Of a stretch of 64,000 nucleotides of DNA, positions 29,078 through 38,403 are shown one piece after another (the first letter of the stretch is position 1; each line of letters starts with the position of its first letter). The translations under genes and the position numbers were made by a program. Origin of the DNA: Neoarius graeffei (Eukaryota > Chordata > Actinopteri > Siluriformes > Ariidae); the NCBI RefSeq assembly GCF_027579695.1, contig NC_083575.1, positions 30,855,382-30,919,381 on the forward strand. Direction: 5' to 3'. The notes under the pieces are model-generated. The model saw only the letters and a program-made list of their open reading frames with translations, searched no databases and had not been told where the DNA came from.

Positions 29078-31102
29078 GATGGAAGTCTTGCTGAAAGTAA
29101 AAACTTTCTTTGCTGCCGTTCCTCAATGTTGGCTGTGGTAAACTACTGGTAGTACATGTCCAAAATGGCGGCCGCGTTTGTCGTGATGTCACATGAAAAG
29201 GGTCCATAGTAACTCAAATATGCACTCTACAATTATGGTGAGCAGAAAAGCATCTCAGATTTTGCAGCCCATCAAGCCTTGATGGGCTACAACAGCAGAA
29301 GACCACATCAGATTCCACTCCTGTCAGCCAAGAACAAGGATCTGAGACTTTCATTGGCACAGACTCACCAAAACTGGACAGTTGAATATTGGAAAAAGAC
29401 CTGTAATGTTTTTCCCCTTCAACTGCCTAGTTTCTGTGAGCCTGTACCCACGCTAGCTTGAGATTCCTGTTCTTGGCTGACAGTAGTGGAGCCCAATGAA
29501 CCCTCTCTTATACCAACAAGGCATTTCCATTAACAGAATTGTCAGTCACTCAGTGTTGTTGGGTTTTTTCCAAACCATTCTGTGTAAACTCTAGATAATG
29601 TTGCATGTGAAATTCCCAGAAGATCAGCAGTTTATGAAATACTCAAGCCAGCCCATCTGTTCCCAAAAATCTTGCCATACTTAAAGTCACAGAGACCATA
29701 ATTTCCCCCGTACTGAAGTGTGATATATACATTAACTGAAGCACTTTACCTGTGCCTGCATGATTTATTTATTTATTTCATGGCATTGCATTGCATTGCT
29801 GCTATATGATTGGCTGATTAGATAACTGCATGAATGTACAGGTGTTCCTAATAACATGGAAGGTGAGTATACAGTGGGGCAAAAAAGTATTTAGTCAGCC
29901 ACCAATTGTGCAAGTTCTCCCACTTAAAAAGATGAGAGAGGCCTGTAATTTTCATCATAGGTACACTTCAACTATGAGAGACAGAATGGGGGGAAAGAAT
30001 CCAGGAAATCACATTGTAGGATTTTTAATGAATTAATTGGTAAATTCCTCGGTAAAATAAGTATTTGGTCACCTACAAACAAGCAAGATTTCTGGCTCTC
30101 ACAGACCTGTAACTTCTTCTTTAAGAGGCTCCTCTGTCCTCCACTCATTACCTGTATTAATGGCACCTGTTTGAACTCGTTATCAGTATAAAAGACACCT
30201 GTCCACAACCTCAAACAGTCACACTCCAAACTCCACTATGGCCAAGACCAAAGAGCTGTCAAAGGACACCAGAAACAAAATTGTAGACCTGCACCAGGCT
30301 GGGAAGACTGAATCTGCAATAGGTAAGCAGCTTGGTGTGAAGAAATCAACTGTGGGAGCAATTATTAGAAAATGGAAGGCATACAAGACCACTGATGATC
30401 TCCCTCGATCTGGGGCTCCACGCAAGATCTCACCCCGTGGGGTCAAAATGATCACAAGAACGGTGAGCAAAAATCCCAGAACCACACAGGGGGACCTAGT
30501 GAATGACCTGCAGAGAGCTGGGACCAAAGTAACAAAGGCTACCATCAGTAACACACTACGCCGCCAGGGACTCAAATCTTGCAGTGCCAAACGTGTCCCC
30601 CTGCTTAAGCCAGTACATGTCCAGGCCCGTCTGAAGTTTGCTAGAGAGCATTTGGATGATCCAGAAGAGGATTGGGAGAATGTCATATGGTCAGATGAAA
30701 CCAAAATAGAACTTTTTGGTAAAAACTCAACTTGTCGTGTTTGGAGGAGAAAGAATGCTGAGTTGCATCCAAAGAACACCATACTAACTGTGAAGCATGG
30801 GGGTGGAAACATCATGCTTTGGGGCTGTTTTTCTGCAAAGGGACCAGGGCCCTGTACTACAAAGTGGGTTTTCTGGCTTACCAGGGTAACTTCGAGAGTA
30901 ACTTGATCACGTGCAGCGTAACTTCCCGATTAACCCATACTACGAAAGTTGGCTATGTTCAAACCGAGGTATGCTGCCATGGCAATTTATGCTGCATCTC
31001 AAACCTGCTCATCTCAGGTTATGTTCTTGGTTAACCCGAGGTTTCCGATTAACCACACCCTTTTTAAACACCACCTCTCCACCGACATTTCCTCTAGAGA
31101 CA

Positions 31103-31193
31103 ATGCTAGCGTACCTGGATGACCCGTGCGATATCGGAGCGCAGATTAGAGATGGGATTTATGGCTCTTTGATGGGATCCGCATCTTTGTGAT
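31103..31193 (+). pseudogene. Possible Harbinger transposase N-terminal remnant
   Basis: ATG at about 31103 gives MLAYLDDPCDIGAQIRDGI and stops soon after. A 'DP.D.GA.I' pattern after the start is common in fish Harbinger transposases. Nothing of the DDE core follows, so this is weak. Confidence 0.35.
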
Positions 31194-32018
31194 CTGTTCT
31201 TTGAAAAGAGCCGTTCAAAAGACTGGCTCATTTGGCTCTTTTTAAATATTTATTCAGTTTTAAGAAGACAGCGTCTAAAGAAGCCAGATCCCTCTGCTTA
31301 GACAGTGACATCAATATGTCTGGACATACCTTTTATATAAAGCAACCTAGACTTACATTATTGTAACCCCTAAACGCTCATAAATAACCATTAAAAAACA
31401 ATGAGGGCTTCAATGAATGTCCATGCAGAACGGCTTTTCTGTAAAAAAAAAAAAAAAAAGAACCCACTCAAGAACAGTTATCAAGAACGCAAGAATATTT
31501 TATAGAAAAACACTTGTTTTACAAAAATATTTAAGTCTGAGATACAAAATAGATACAACTACAATAAATATAACACAAGAACTAGTTATCACACAAGAAC
31601 ATTTTAATAGAAAAAAATAAACTTTCTATATTAAAAATATTGAAATTGTAACAAAAATAGATACAACTAAACAGTCAGATAAATAGATAAAGTTATAACA
31701 AGAACACAAGAAACACAAGATTATTTTAATAGGAAAAAACAAACTATTAATGCAAAAAATATATTATTATTATTAGAAAAATAGATACTAGACAAACAGA
31801 TAAATAAATAAAATACACAAAAATAAAACAAACAAAATGACGATAGAATAAATTAAATGAACGTCCCTGCAAAGTAGTTTTCCCACAATATTATTATTAA
31901 TATCACACAACAACATTATAAACTATATACAAAACAATTTGAACTATTAGGCAAACAGATAAAACTTGAATAAATAAAAGGCAAATGAATGCTTGCTTGC
32001 ACGCACACACACACTTAC

Positions 32019-32514
32019 CATTATGAATGATGTTTTTATATTTCATTTTCACCTGTTGCCAGGTGCGTTTGGCACTGCTGTTGCCTCTGAAATGTTCACA
32101 GGACATACACCAACTTAGTCAAAGGGACTGAACAGTCAGTCATCCTAATTCATGTGACTCTGTGCACATATCAGCTTAAGTAGGCTACTCCATGAATTTA
32201 CCATACCAAATTTTATTCAGGATTTTTCGGACATTAAACAAGCTATATATGACTGGGGCCACGTCGAAGGACCATTTTCTGTGACTTGTGATTGATCATG
32301 AAGCTTTCTCTCATCCTATACTTCTGTTCTGGAACATGTAGAAGGGAGAATGTACTTACGCATTTACCCGATCGGCAATTCGTTGCCAACATGCTTGCTG
32401 CTCCTTATTGGCAGCCGCTGTGTTAGATTTTGCTCTTAATGTTGTTTTGAACTCCTCGTAGCTTTGCATTATGACAGAGCATTCTTCCTCCGTGAAGTAC
32501 GGCGACCGTGCCAT
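32019..32514 (-). pseudogene. Harbinger Myb/SANT-like DNA-binding protein, exons 1 and 2
   Basis: Exon 1 (32514 to 32360) encodes MARSPYFTEEECSVIMQSYE to QACWQRIADRVN and ends GC|gtaagt. Exon 2 (32086 to 32019) follows a consensus ttttcag-like acceptor and gives AGNSSAKRTWQQVKMKYKN to IIHN before another consensus donor. The tri-tryptophan/SANT-like pattern (W..IA.RVN...KRTWQQ.K.KYKN) is the Myb-like protein of Harbinger elements, which binds the ends and carries the transposase into the nucleus. Both exons are open, but no further exons can be seen, so the gene is probably truncated. Confidence 0.75.
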
Positions 32515-33388
32515 TGTGAACAGTGGTGATTTGCGCTGATAACCTCCCCTTTAACGTGAACGCGCATTAACCCTGATTAGGTTAACACAGGTTCAACAAA
32601 TCAACTTCATAACTGCCGTCGTAGTACCGTTTAACCCCAAACAAGATAACCAGGTTTTGTCAACCCCGGTTTAGCGGGGGAACACTGGGTTACTTCTGGG
32701 TAGGTTGACCTCCGTTCGTAGTACAGGGCCCAGGTCGACTGATCCGTGTAAAGGAAAGAATGAATGGGGCCATGTATCATGAGATTTTGAGTGAAAACCT
32801 CCTTCCATCAGCAAGGGCATTGAAGATGAAACGTGGCTGGGTCTTTCAGCATGACAATGATCCCAAACACACCGCCCGGGCAACGAAGAAGTGGCTTCGT
32901 AAGAAGCATTTCAAGGTCCTGGAGTGGTCTAGCCAGTCTCCAGATCTCAACCCCATAGAAAATCTTTGGAGGGAGTTCAAAGTCCGTGTTGCCCAGCGAC
33001 AGCCCCAAAACATCACTGCTCTAGAGGAGATCTGCATGGAGGAATGGGCCAAAATACCAGCAACAGTGTGTGAAAACCTTGTGAAGACTTACAGAAAATG
33101 TTTGACCTCTGTCATTGGCAACAAAGGGTATATAACAAAGTACTGAGATGAACTTTTGTTATTGACCAAATACTTATTTTCCACCATAATTTGCAAATAA
33201 ATTCTTTAAAAATCAGACAATGTGATTTTCTGGATTTTTTTTTTCTCATTTTGTCTCTCATAGTTGAGGTATACCTATGATGAAAATTACAGGCCTCTCT
33301 CATCTTTTTAAGTGGGAGAACTTGCACAATTGGTGACTGACTAAATACTTTTTTGCCCCACTGTATGATGCTTTGAAACATATGTACA

Positions 33389-34843
33389 TACAGTGGTGCT
33401 TGAAAGTTTGTGAACCCTTTAGAATTTTCTATATTTCTGCATTAATATGACCTAAAACATCAGATTTTCACACAAGTCCGAAAAGTAGATAAAGTGAACC
33501 CAGTTAAACAAATGAGGCAAAAAATATTGTACTTGGTCATTTATTTATTGAGGAGGAAGATCCAGTATTATATATCTGTGAGTGGCAAAAGTATGTGAAC
33601 CTCTAGGATTAGCAGTTAATTTGAAGGTGAAATTTGAGTCAGGTGTTTTCAATCAATGGGATGACAATCAGGTGTGAGTGGGCACCCTGTTTTATTTAAA
33701 GAACAGGGATCTATCAAAGTCTGATCTTCACAACACATGTTTGTAGAAGTGTATCATGGCACAAACAAAGGAGATTTCTGAGGACCTCAGAAAAAGAGTT
33801 GTTTATGCTCATCAGGCTGGAAAAAGTTACAAAGCCATCTCTAAAGAGTTTGGACTCCACCAATCCACAGTCAGACAGATTGTGTACAAATGGAGGAAAT
33901 TCAAGACCATTGTTACCCTCCCCAAGAGTGGTTGACCAACAAAGATCACTCCATGAGCAAGGTATGTAATAGTCGGCGAGGTCACAAAGGACCCCAGGGT
34001 AACTGAAGGCCTCTCTCGCACTGGCTAATGTTAATGTTCATGAGTCCACCATCAGGAGAACACTGAACAACAGTGGTGTGCATGGCAGGGTTGCAAGGAG
34101 AAAGCCACTGCTCTCCAAAAATAGCACTGCTGCTCGGCTGCAGTTTGCTAAAGATCACGTGGACAAGCCAGAAGGCTATTGGAAAAATGTTTTGTGGACG
34201 GATGAGACCAAAATAGAATTTTTTGGTTGAAATGAGAAGTGTTATGTTTGGAGAAAGGAAAACACTGCATTCCAGCATAAGAACTTTATCCCATCTGTGA
34301 AACATGGTGGTGGTAGTATCATGGTTTGGGCCTGTTTTGCTGCGTCTGGGCCAGGACGGCTTGCTATCATTGATGGAACAATGAATTCTGAATTATACCA
34401 GCGAATTCTAAAGGAAAATGTCAAGACATCTGTCCATGAACTGAATCTCAAGAGAAGGTGGGTCATGCAGCAAGGCAACGACCCTAAGCACACAAGTCGT
34501 TCTACCAAAGAATGGTTAAAGAAAAATTAAGTTAATGTTTTGGAATGGCCAAGTCAAAATCCTGACCTTAATCCAATCGAAATGTTGTGGAAGGACCTGA
34601 AGTGAGCAGTTCATGTGAGGAAATCCACCAACATCCCAGAGTTGAAGCTGTTCTGTACGGAGGAATGGGCTAAAATTCCTCCAAGCCGGTGTGCAGGACT
34701 GATCAACAGTTACTGGAAACGTTTAGTTCAAGTTATTGCTGCACAAGGGGGTCACACCAGATACTGAAAGCAAATGTTCACATACTTTTGCCACTTACAG
34801 ATATGTAATATTGGATTATTTTGCTCAATAAATAGATGACCAA
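33389..34843 (+). mobile_element. Tc1-like element (cagtggtgcttgaaagtt family), right end lost
   Basis: The left end tacagtggtgcttgaaagtt matches the element at 57570-59184. The right side stops at 'aataaatagatgaccaagt', where the Penelope fragment begins, so about 140 bp including the right terminal repeat is missing. Confidence 0.85.
33756..34767 (+). pseudogene. Tc1-like transposase, multiple stops
   Basis: Starts ATGGCACAAACAAAGGAG (MAQTKEISEDLRKRVVYAHQ), then in-frame stops (for example after KSG and at LFG|TGA|NEKCY). Readable pieces include [20 protein letters not shown] and [16 protein letters not shown], where the Asp-containing motif has Gln-Gly in place of Gln-Asp. The C-terminus GHTRY is followed by TGA at 34767. 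Dead copy. Confidence 0.8.
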
Positions 34844-35919
34844 GTGTCTGTGAAGATTCTCAGTCATCCAGGTCATAGTAAACTGTGGGTGGTAAAAGAG
34901 AGCAACTGGACTTTCTTGAAGATTCTTGAAGACATTTCACCTCTCATCCGAAAGGCTTCTTCAGTTCTGTCTGACTAATAGGGAGTAACAGGTATTTATC
35001 CTCTCATGGATGAAAAGCAATCCTAAGGTGTTGTTGAGTCATCCTGTTGGTGTGGGTCACTGGGGGCTGGGTGTGAACGGCCTCGAGAGTCGTTGGGGTG
35101 ATCAGTGGATTGCTGGTTCTCTCTGTCCTCCTGTGAGTCACTGAAAACAGCTGGGTTTTGGTGTGTATTCAGTTGTCTGGGAAGTGTGCCATGGACTGCA
35201 TTGTAGGTGGCTGATAAATGATGTCTTAGGCCCTGTCCACACGGCAACGGATTCAGGTGACTCCGATACAATTGCTTATCGTTTAGGCCTGGCGTCCACA
35301 TGGCACCGGCGTTTTGGGTGCCCAAAACGCAATCTTTTTGAGAACGGGTTCCAGAGTGGAAAGATCTGGCAACGTTGCCGTTGTGAAGTCGTCTGGATGA
35401 GTAGAACGGATTTGTTTACGATGACGTCACAACCACATGACTGTGAGTGCTTCACGCCGGGTAGAAGTGTAACGAATATCACCAGGAAAAAGCCTTACAG
35501 AGCGCTAGTGAGAGTGAAACACGAGCTTGGATATTATTATTATTATTATTATTATTATGTTCAGTGTTAGTTCACAGTAGTAATGCAAGAAGCAGAATAG
35601 TGACAGTAATAGTGAAGCAAAAACATGCAATTGTACAAACACTGCAGCTCTACAGCAAAATATTCATTTATAAAATGGTCTGATTCTTAACACCAGTAGT
35701 GCCAATGATCTTCTCATTGCGATGCAAGTTGTCAACAAATCCTATAACTTGGTTCATGAAACGCATTTTCACTGTGAATATTTATTGTGTAATGGTGCAG
35801 AGAGAGAGAGACTCTGCCCTTAGGGCAGAGTCAATCCCACCAGCAAAAATAGGGAAAAAAAAGGAGCGATCTCACCTCTTCAGATGTGGGTTTACATTCC
35901 TCAAAAAGGGCGTAGAAGA

Positions 35920-36322
35920 AATTAATCCATCAACGTGTAGCATTCAATTTATTCCGGACGATTAAAGACGCCGCCTTCCGCGTAGAATCATACGTCATCC
36001 TCGTCGCCATATTGGATAGGTCAAAGCGGAGAATAAAGATTCATGTGCTGCGTTTAACTGTACCAACAGGTTTACCGTCCAAACGAGATCATATGGGATT
36101 ACCTTTCACAGGTGAGAAACAACAAATTAATCCATCAACGTGTATCATTCAATTTATTCCGGACCATTAAAGACGCTGCCTTCCGCGTAGAATCATACGT
36201 CATCCTCGCCGCCATTTTGGAGAGGTCAAAGCGGAGAATAAAGATTAGCTGCGTTTAACTGTACCAACAGGTTTGCCGTCCATACGAGATCACATGGGAT
36301 TACCTTTCACAGGTGAGACTGG
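35920..36322 (+). repeat. 205-bp tandem duplication containing THAP first exons
   Basis: 'aattaatccatcaacgtgta' starts at about 35920 and again at 36125. The copies are roughly 93-95% alike. Each includes 'gccgccat', then a THAP-like exon and the donor cacag|gtgaga. Confidence 0.85.
36041..36111 (+). pseudogene. THAP exon relic, copy 1
   Basis: Frame SCAAFNCTNRFTVQTRSYG then ITFHR, followed by donor gtgaga at 36112. C-x4-C and ITFHR match the first exon of THAP domains. The upstream start codon is altered ('catattgg' where an ATG would be expected) with a stop in between. The second copy at 36246-36312 has lost five bases near its start. Confidence 0.6.
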
Positions 36323-36950
36323 AAAAATACTTTTCATTGTATTTGGTCATTATAATGTAATTTTACAAACAGATTTTTCTGACTTTGCGGCTAATATGAA
36401 GTCTCGCGCATAATAGTTTATGCGCATGCGTCCTTACTTCTTCTATTGTTCTGGTGTCTCCAAAGGGACCGTCTTACAGCGCCCCTAGAGGTGTGGCATG
36501 TGTATTGCATCGTTTTCAGCAAGTGTTGCGTTGCCATATGGACCTGATATTTTACTGATTGTTGCCCATTTGGACGCGATATATTTTTAAATAACATCTC
36601 GTTGCCGTTGTCGTGTGGATGTAGCCTTAGACCCCCACCTCTGTTCGGTGATGGCCGTTCCAGGTTGACAAAAATGGCTTCTTTAACTCCTCGCTCATAC
36701 CAACGATCCTCTCTGGTTAAAATGCGTATGTTGCAATCTTGAAATGTGTCCTTTGTTGTTAAGATGAAGATAGACAGCAGAGTCCTGGCCTGAGGAACTG
36801 GCTCTCCTGTGTTGAGCCATGTGCCTGTGAAGCGGTTGTTTTGTTTTCTCAATATACGAGTCTGTGCATTCCTCACTGCACTGAATTGCATACACTACGT
36901 TGTCCTGGCAATAGCCATCAAGCACTGCTATTGGTGAAAGTCATAATTTG

Positions 36951-37380
36951 CATTATTGTTCAAAATTGGTTCAATAAAGATTTATTTTGTGGAAAATAAC
37001 AAAAAGTTTATCGCAGAGATGCAAAATATACCCCGAATTCTAGAATGACCCGTGTGTGTGTGTAAGTTCTGAGTGAGAAAAAGAAGGGTTCAATTCTGGC
37101 TTTACTGCTTGAGGGATCGAGTGAGCGTCAGATTGGTTTCATCCTCAAAATTTCAAAGATGGCAGTTCATAAGAACAAGGTCAGGCAGCAGACACTGGGG
37201 ACAACAAAGAGTGCAAAAATGACTCTCCACTGAAGTGGATAATCATTAACTCCTTCAAATGCCATTCAGCCACCATAGGATGACATCAAGTGACCTACAA
37301 AAAAAAAGGCAAATGGCAGGGTCAAAACAGGGTCCTCAGGGTAGGGTTCGGGGCCAGGGATGGCATAAAGTCACCCAAGA
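36951..37380. other. Intergenic, no identified feature
   Basis: No recognisable gene or element. Confidence 0.4.
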
Positions 37381-37382
37381 GC

Positions 37383-38202
37383 ACGGGCGCAGATAGAGGG
37401 AGGGACGGGGGGGATTCGTCCCACCCAGATTTAAATTCACCTCGTTCGGTCCCCCCCACTTATAGGGAGGAAAAACCGTCTATGCTGTCTTTCTTTGCAG
37501 AAGGCAAACTTCACGGAAAAATCAAAAGACTAATTACCATTCGGTTTATTGAGGTGCACAGCACCCACGTGCAATGAACCGGTGCTACAGGTGCTCTAGC
37601 CCCTGCCCCTTTTCTGTTTGCTGTCCAAAGTGCCTTTTCATAGGGACTGTTTTGTTGTTGTTTTTTTATATTTGTAAAAGATAAGTTAGCTCCAACATCA
37701 ATATTCTCTACAATTTGACAATAATATATGAAATTATAGATTTATAAAATCTATATAAACGTTTATAAACGTTTTTCTATGTAAATGCGGGCATCAATCC
37801 GTGACGTCATGCATTCAGTGAGCCTCCGTGCAGAAAGCGCATGCAGGCGGTTGGCAGTGGGAGACAGTGCGAGGAACGGCATGGTAAGGTCACACTGAAA
37901 GTCTCCTTTCATTTCTATCTGAACATGCTGCAATATTGTGCAGCTTAGAACACAACAGTAAATGCGTAGGGTTGTTTATCATTTAATGAAGCCGCCTAGG
38001 CTATATTTAAACCGTTTGCTCCATCCATTTCATTAACGTGGCAGATTCGGAAACTTTTTAGCTTGAACGACGGCGTTAATAACATATTCTAGCAGCTTCG
38101 AAAACTTAAGGCTGAATGACGACGTCCACAACATATTCTATCCAGGGGCGCAGATAGGATTTTTGAACTGGGGGGGACTGAGCTGTCAGCAAATGATTCC
38201 AT
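37383..38202. repeat. hAT-type transposon relics
   Basis: 'gggcgcagatagagggaggga' at 37385 and 'ccaggggcgcagataggattt' at 38143 resemble the end of a fish hAT family, in the same orientation. A frame LSFFAEGKLHGKIK near 37480 recalls the SFF-type N-terminus of hAT proteins. No full structure. Confidence 0.35.
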
Positions 38203-38204
38203 TT

Positions 38205-38248
<44 letters not shown>

Positions 38249-38290
38249 TATACACACATACATATATATATATATGTATATATATATATA
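38203..38290. repeat. (TA)n microsatellite, target of the R4-like LINE
   Basis: TA-rich run immediately before the 5' end of the retrotransposon. The first copy (position 1000) also abuts TA repeats. Confidence 0.9.
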
Positions 38291-38295
38291 ATCAG

Positions 38296-38364
38296 CTGGA
38301 TAGTACAGTGGTAATGCTCACTGACTACGACGCAGGAGATCGGGGTTCGAATCCCGGTCGGGGC
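38296..38364 (+). promoter_or_regulatory. tRNA-like pol III promoter (A and B boxes)
   Basis: A-box-like TAGTACAGTGG at 38301-38311 and B box GGTTCGAATCC at 38344-38354. The T-arm is nearly complete (one mismatch); the acceptor stem does not pair. So it is a SINE-type tRNA relic and not a tRNA gene. It sits at the extreme 5' end of the LINE in both copies. Confidence 0.6.
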
Positions 38365-38403
38365 AAAACATCATCCAGTAAGGGTCCTTAGGCAAAACCC
38401 CTC

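Larger units (their letters stand above)
27745..29208. mobile_element. THAP-carrying DNA transposon with palindromic minisatellite core
   Basis: Inverted ends: tatagacccttttcagtcacg on the left, and tgacatcacatgaaaagggtcc-type sequence on the right. Subterminal 'gccattttggacatgta' (27788) pairs with 'tacatgtccaaaatggcgg' (29153). The target duplication is short and not certain (TA or CTATA-like). A THAP exon lies at the right end and a GC-rich inverted minisatellite in the middle. ISL2EU-type elements (TA target, THAP protein) would fit; P or Kolobok types are alternatives. Confidence 0.65.
27609..29869. mobile_element. Second fold-back Tc1-like element, split by a THAP-type element
   Basis: Same family as 22340-23406 and 5241-5996. 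The left arm is 27609-27744 ('gaaacaccttgttgatgagggag'). The arm resumes at 29209 ('agtaactcaaatatgcactc') and runs to 'aaaactggacagttgaatatt'. It then turns over into an inverted arm ending at about 29869 ('ggtgttcctaataacatgg'). Confidence 0.7.
30848..32730. mobile_element. PIF/Harbinger element, 1883 bp, CAG target duplication
   Basis: Ends GGCCCTGTACTAC and GTAGTACAGGGCC are exact inverted repeats. CAG flanks both sides (30845-30847 and 32731-32733), fitting the CWG/TWA three-base targets of Harbinger. It carries two exons of the Myb-like partner gene near its right end and perhaps the transposase start on the left. The middle (31430-31980) is AT-rich and non-coding. Confidence 0.9.
30238..33146 (+). 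pseudogene. Tc1-like transposase interrupted by an insertion
   Basis: The first part, 30238-30847, begins [20 protein letters not shown]. It contains paired helix-turn-helix regions, the [12 protein letters not shown]-hook linker and [11 protein letters not shown] with the first catalytic Asp. The second part, 32734-33146, continues ([26 protein letters not shown] with the second Asp, [10 protein letters not shown] with the Glu) to a natural TGA after KGYITKY. Aside from the insertion the frame is almost clean, so this is a young copy. Catalyses cut-and-paste transposition at TA when intact. Confidence 0.9.
29870..33365 (+). mobile_element. Tc1-like element split by a Harbinger element
   Basis: Terminal repeats tacagtggggcaaaaaagta and the inverse ending ttttttgccccactgta, starting and ending in TA. 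Without the 1.9 kb insert the length is about 1.6 kb. A second, better preserved copy lies at 52027-53630. Confidence 0.95.
35229..36626. mobile_element. Harbinger-like DNA transposon with TTA target and duplicated THAP exon
   Basis: Ends ggccctgtccacacggcaac and the inverse gttgtcgtgtggatgtagcc. TTA lies on both sides (35226-35228, 36627-36629), and removing the insert with one TTA restores GGLRHHLS in the Penelope frame. A 3-bp TTA duplication suggests PIF/Harbinger. The ends also resemble hAT-like fish repeats, but no 8-bp duplication is present. Length 1398 bp; contains a (TAT)n tract at 35531-35558. Confidence 0.75.
35023..36925 (-). pseudogene. Penelope-like GIY-YIG endonuclease, broken
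   Basis: From 36925: NVVYAIQCSEECTDSYIEKT, KQPLHRHMAQHRRASSSGQD, then a frame change to DRWYERGVKEAIFVNLERPS and NRGGGLR. After the insert: RHHLSATYNAVHGTLPRQLN. The VVY...YIG pair, arranged as in GIY-YIG nucleases, is degraded: the Gly of YIG reads Glu here. These domains nick target DNA in Penelope-like retroelements. Frameshifts, the catalytic-loop change and the 1.4 kb insert make it dead. Confidence 0.7.
34844..36950 (-). mobile_element. Penelope-like element fragment (GIY-YIG end), split by an insertion
   Basis: Reverse strand, 36950 down to 36630 and 35225 down to 34844. The 3' non-coding end starts at 'gtctgtgaagattctcagtca', a common fish repeat end. The interior codes for the C-terminal endonuclease domain, and the reverse transcriptase is missing. 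Confidence 0.7.

Noticed and set aside
35229..36626. hAT assignment for the element inside the Penelope fragment
   Set aside because: No 8-bp duplication is present, while a 3-bp TTA duplication restores the interrupted frame exactly; Harbinger-like fits better.
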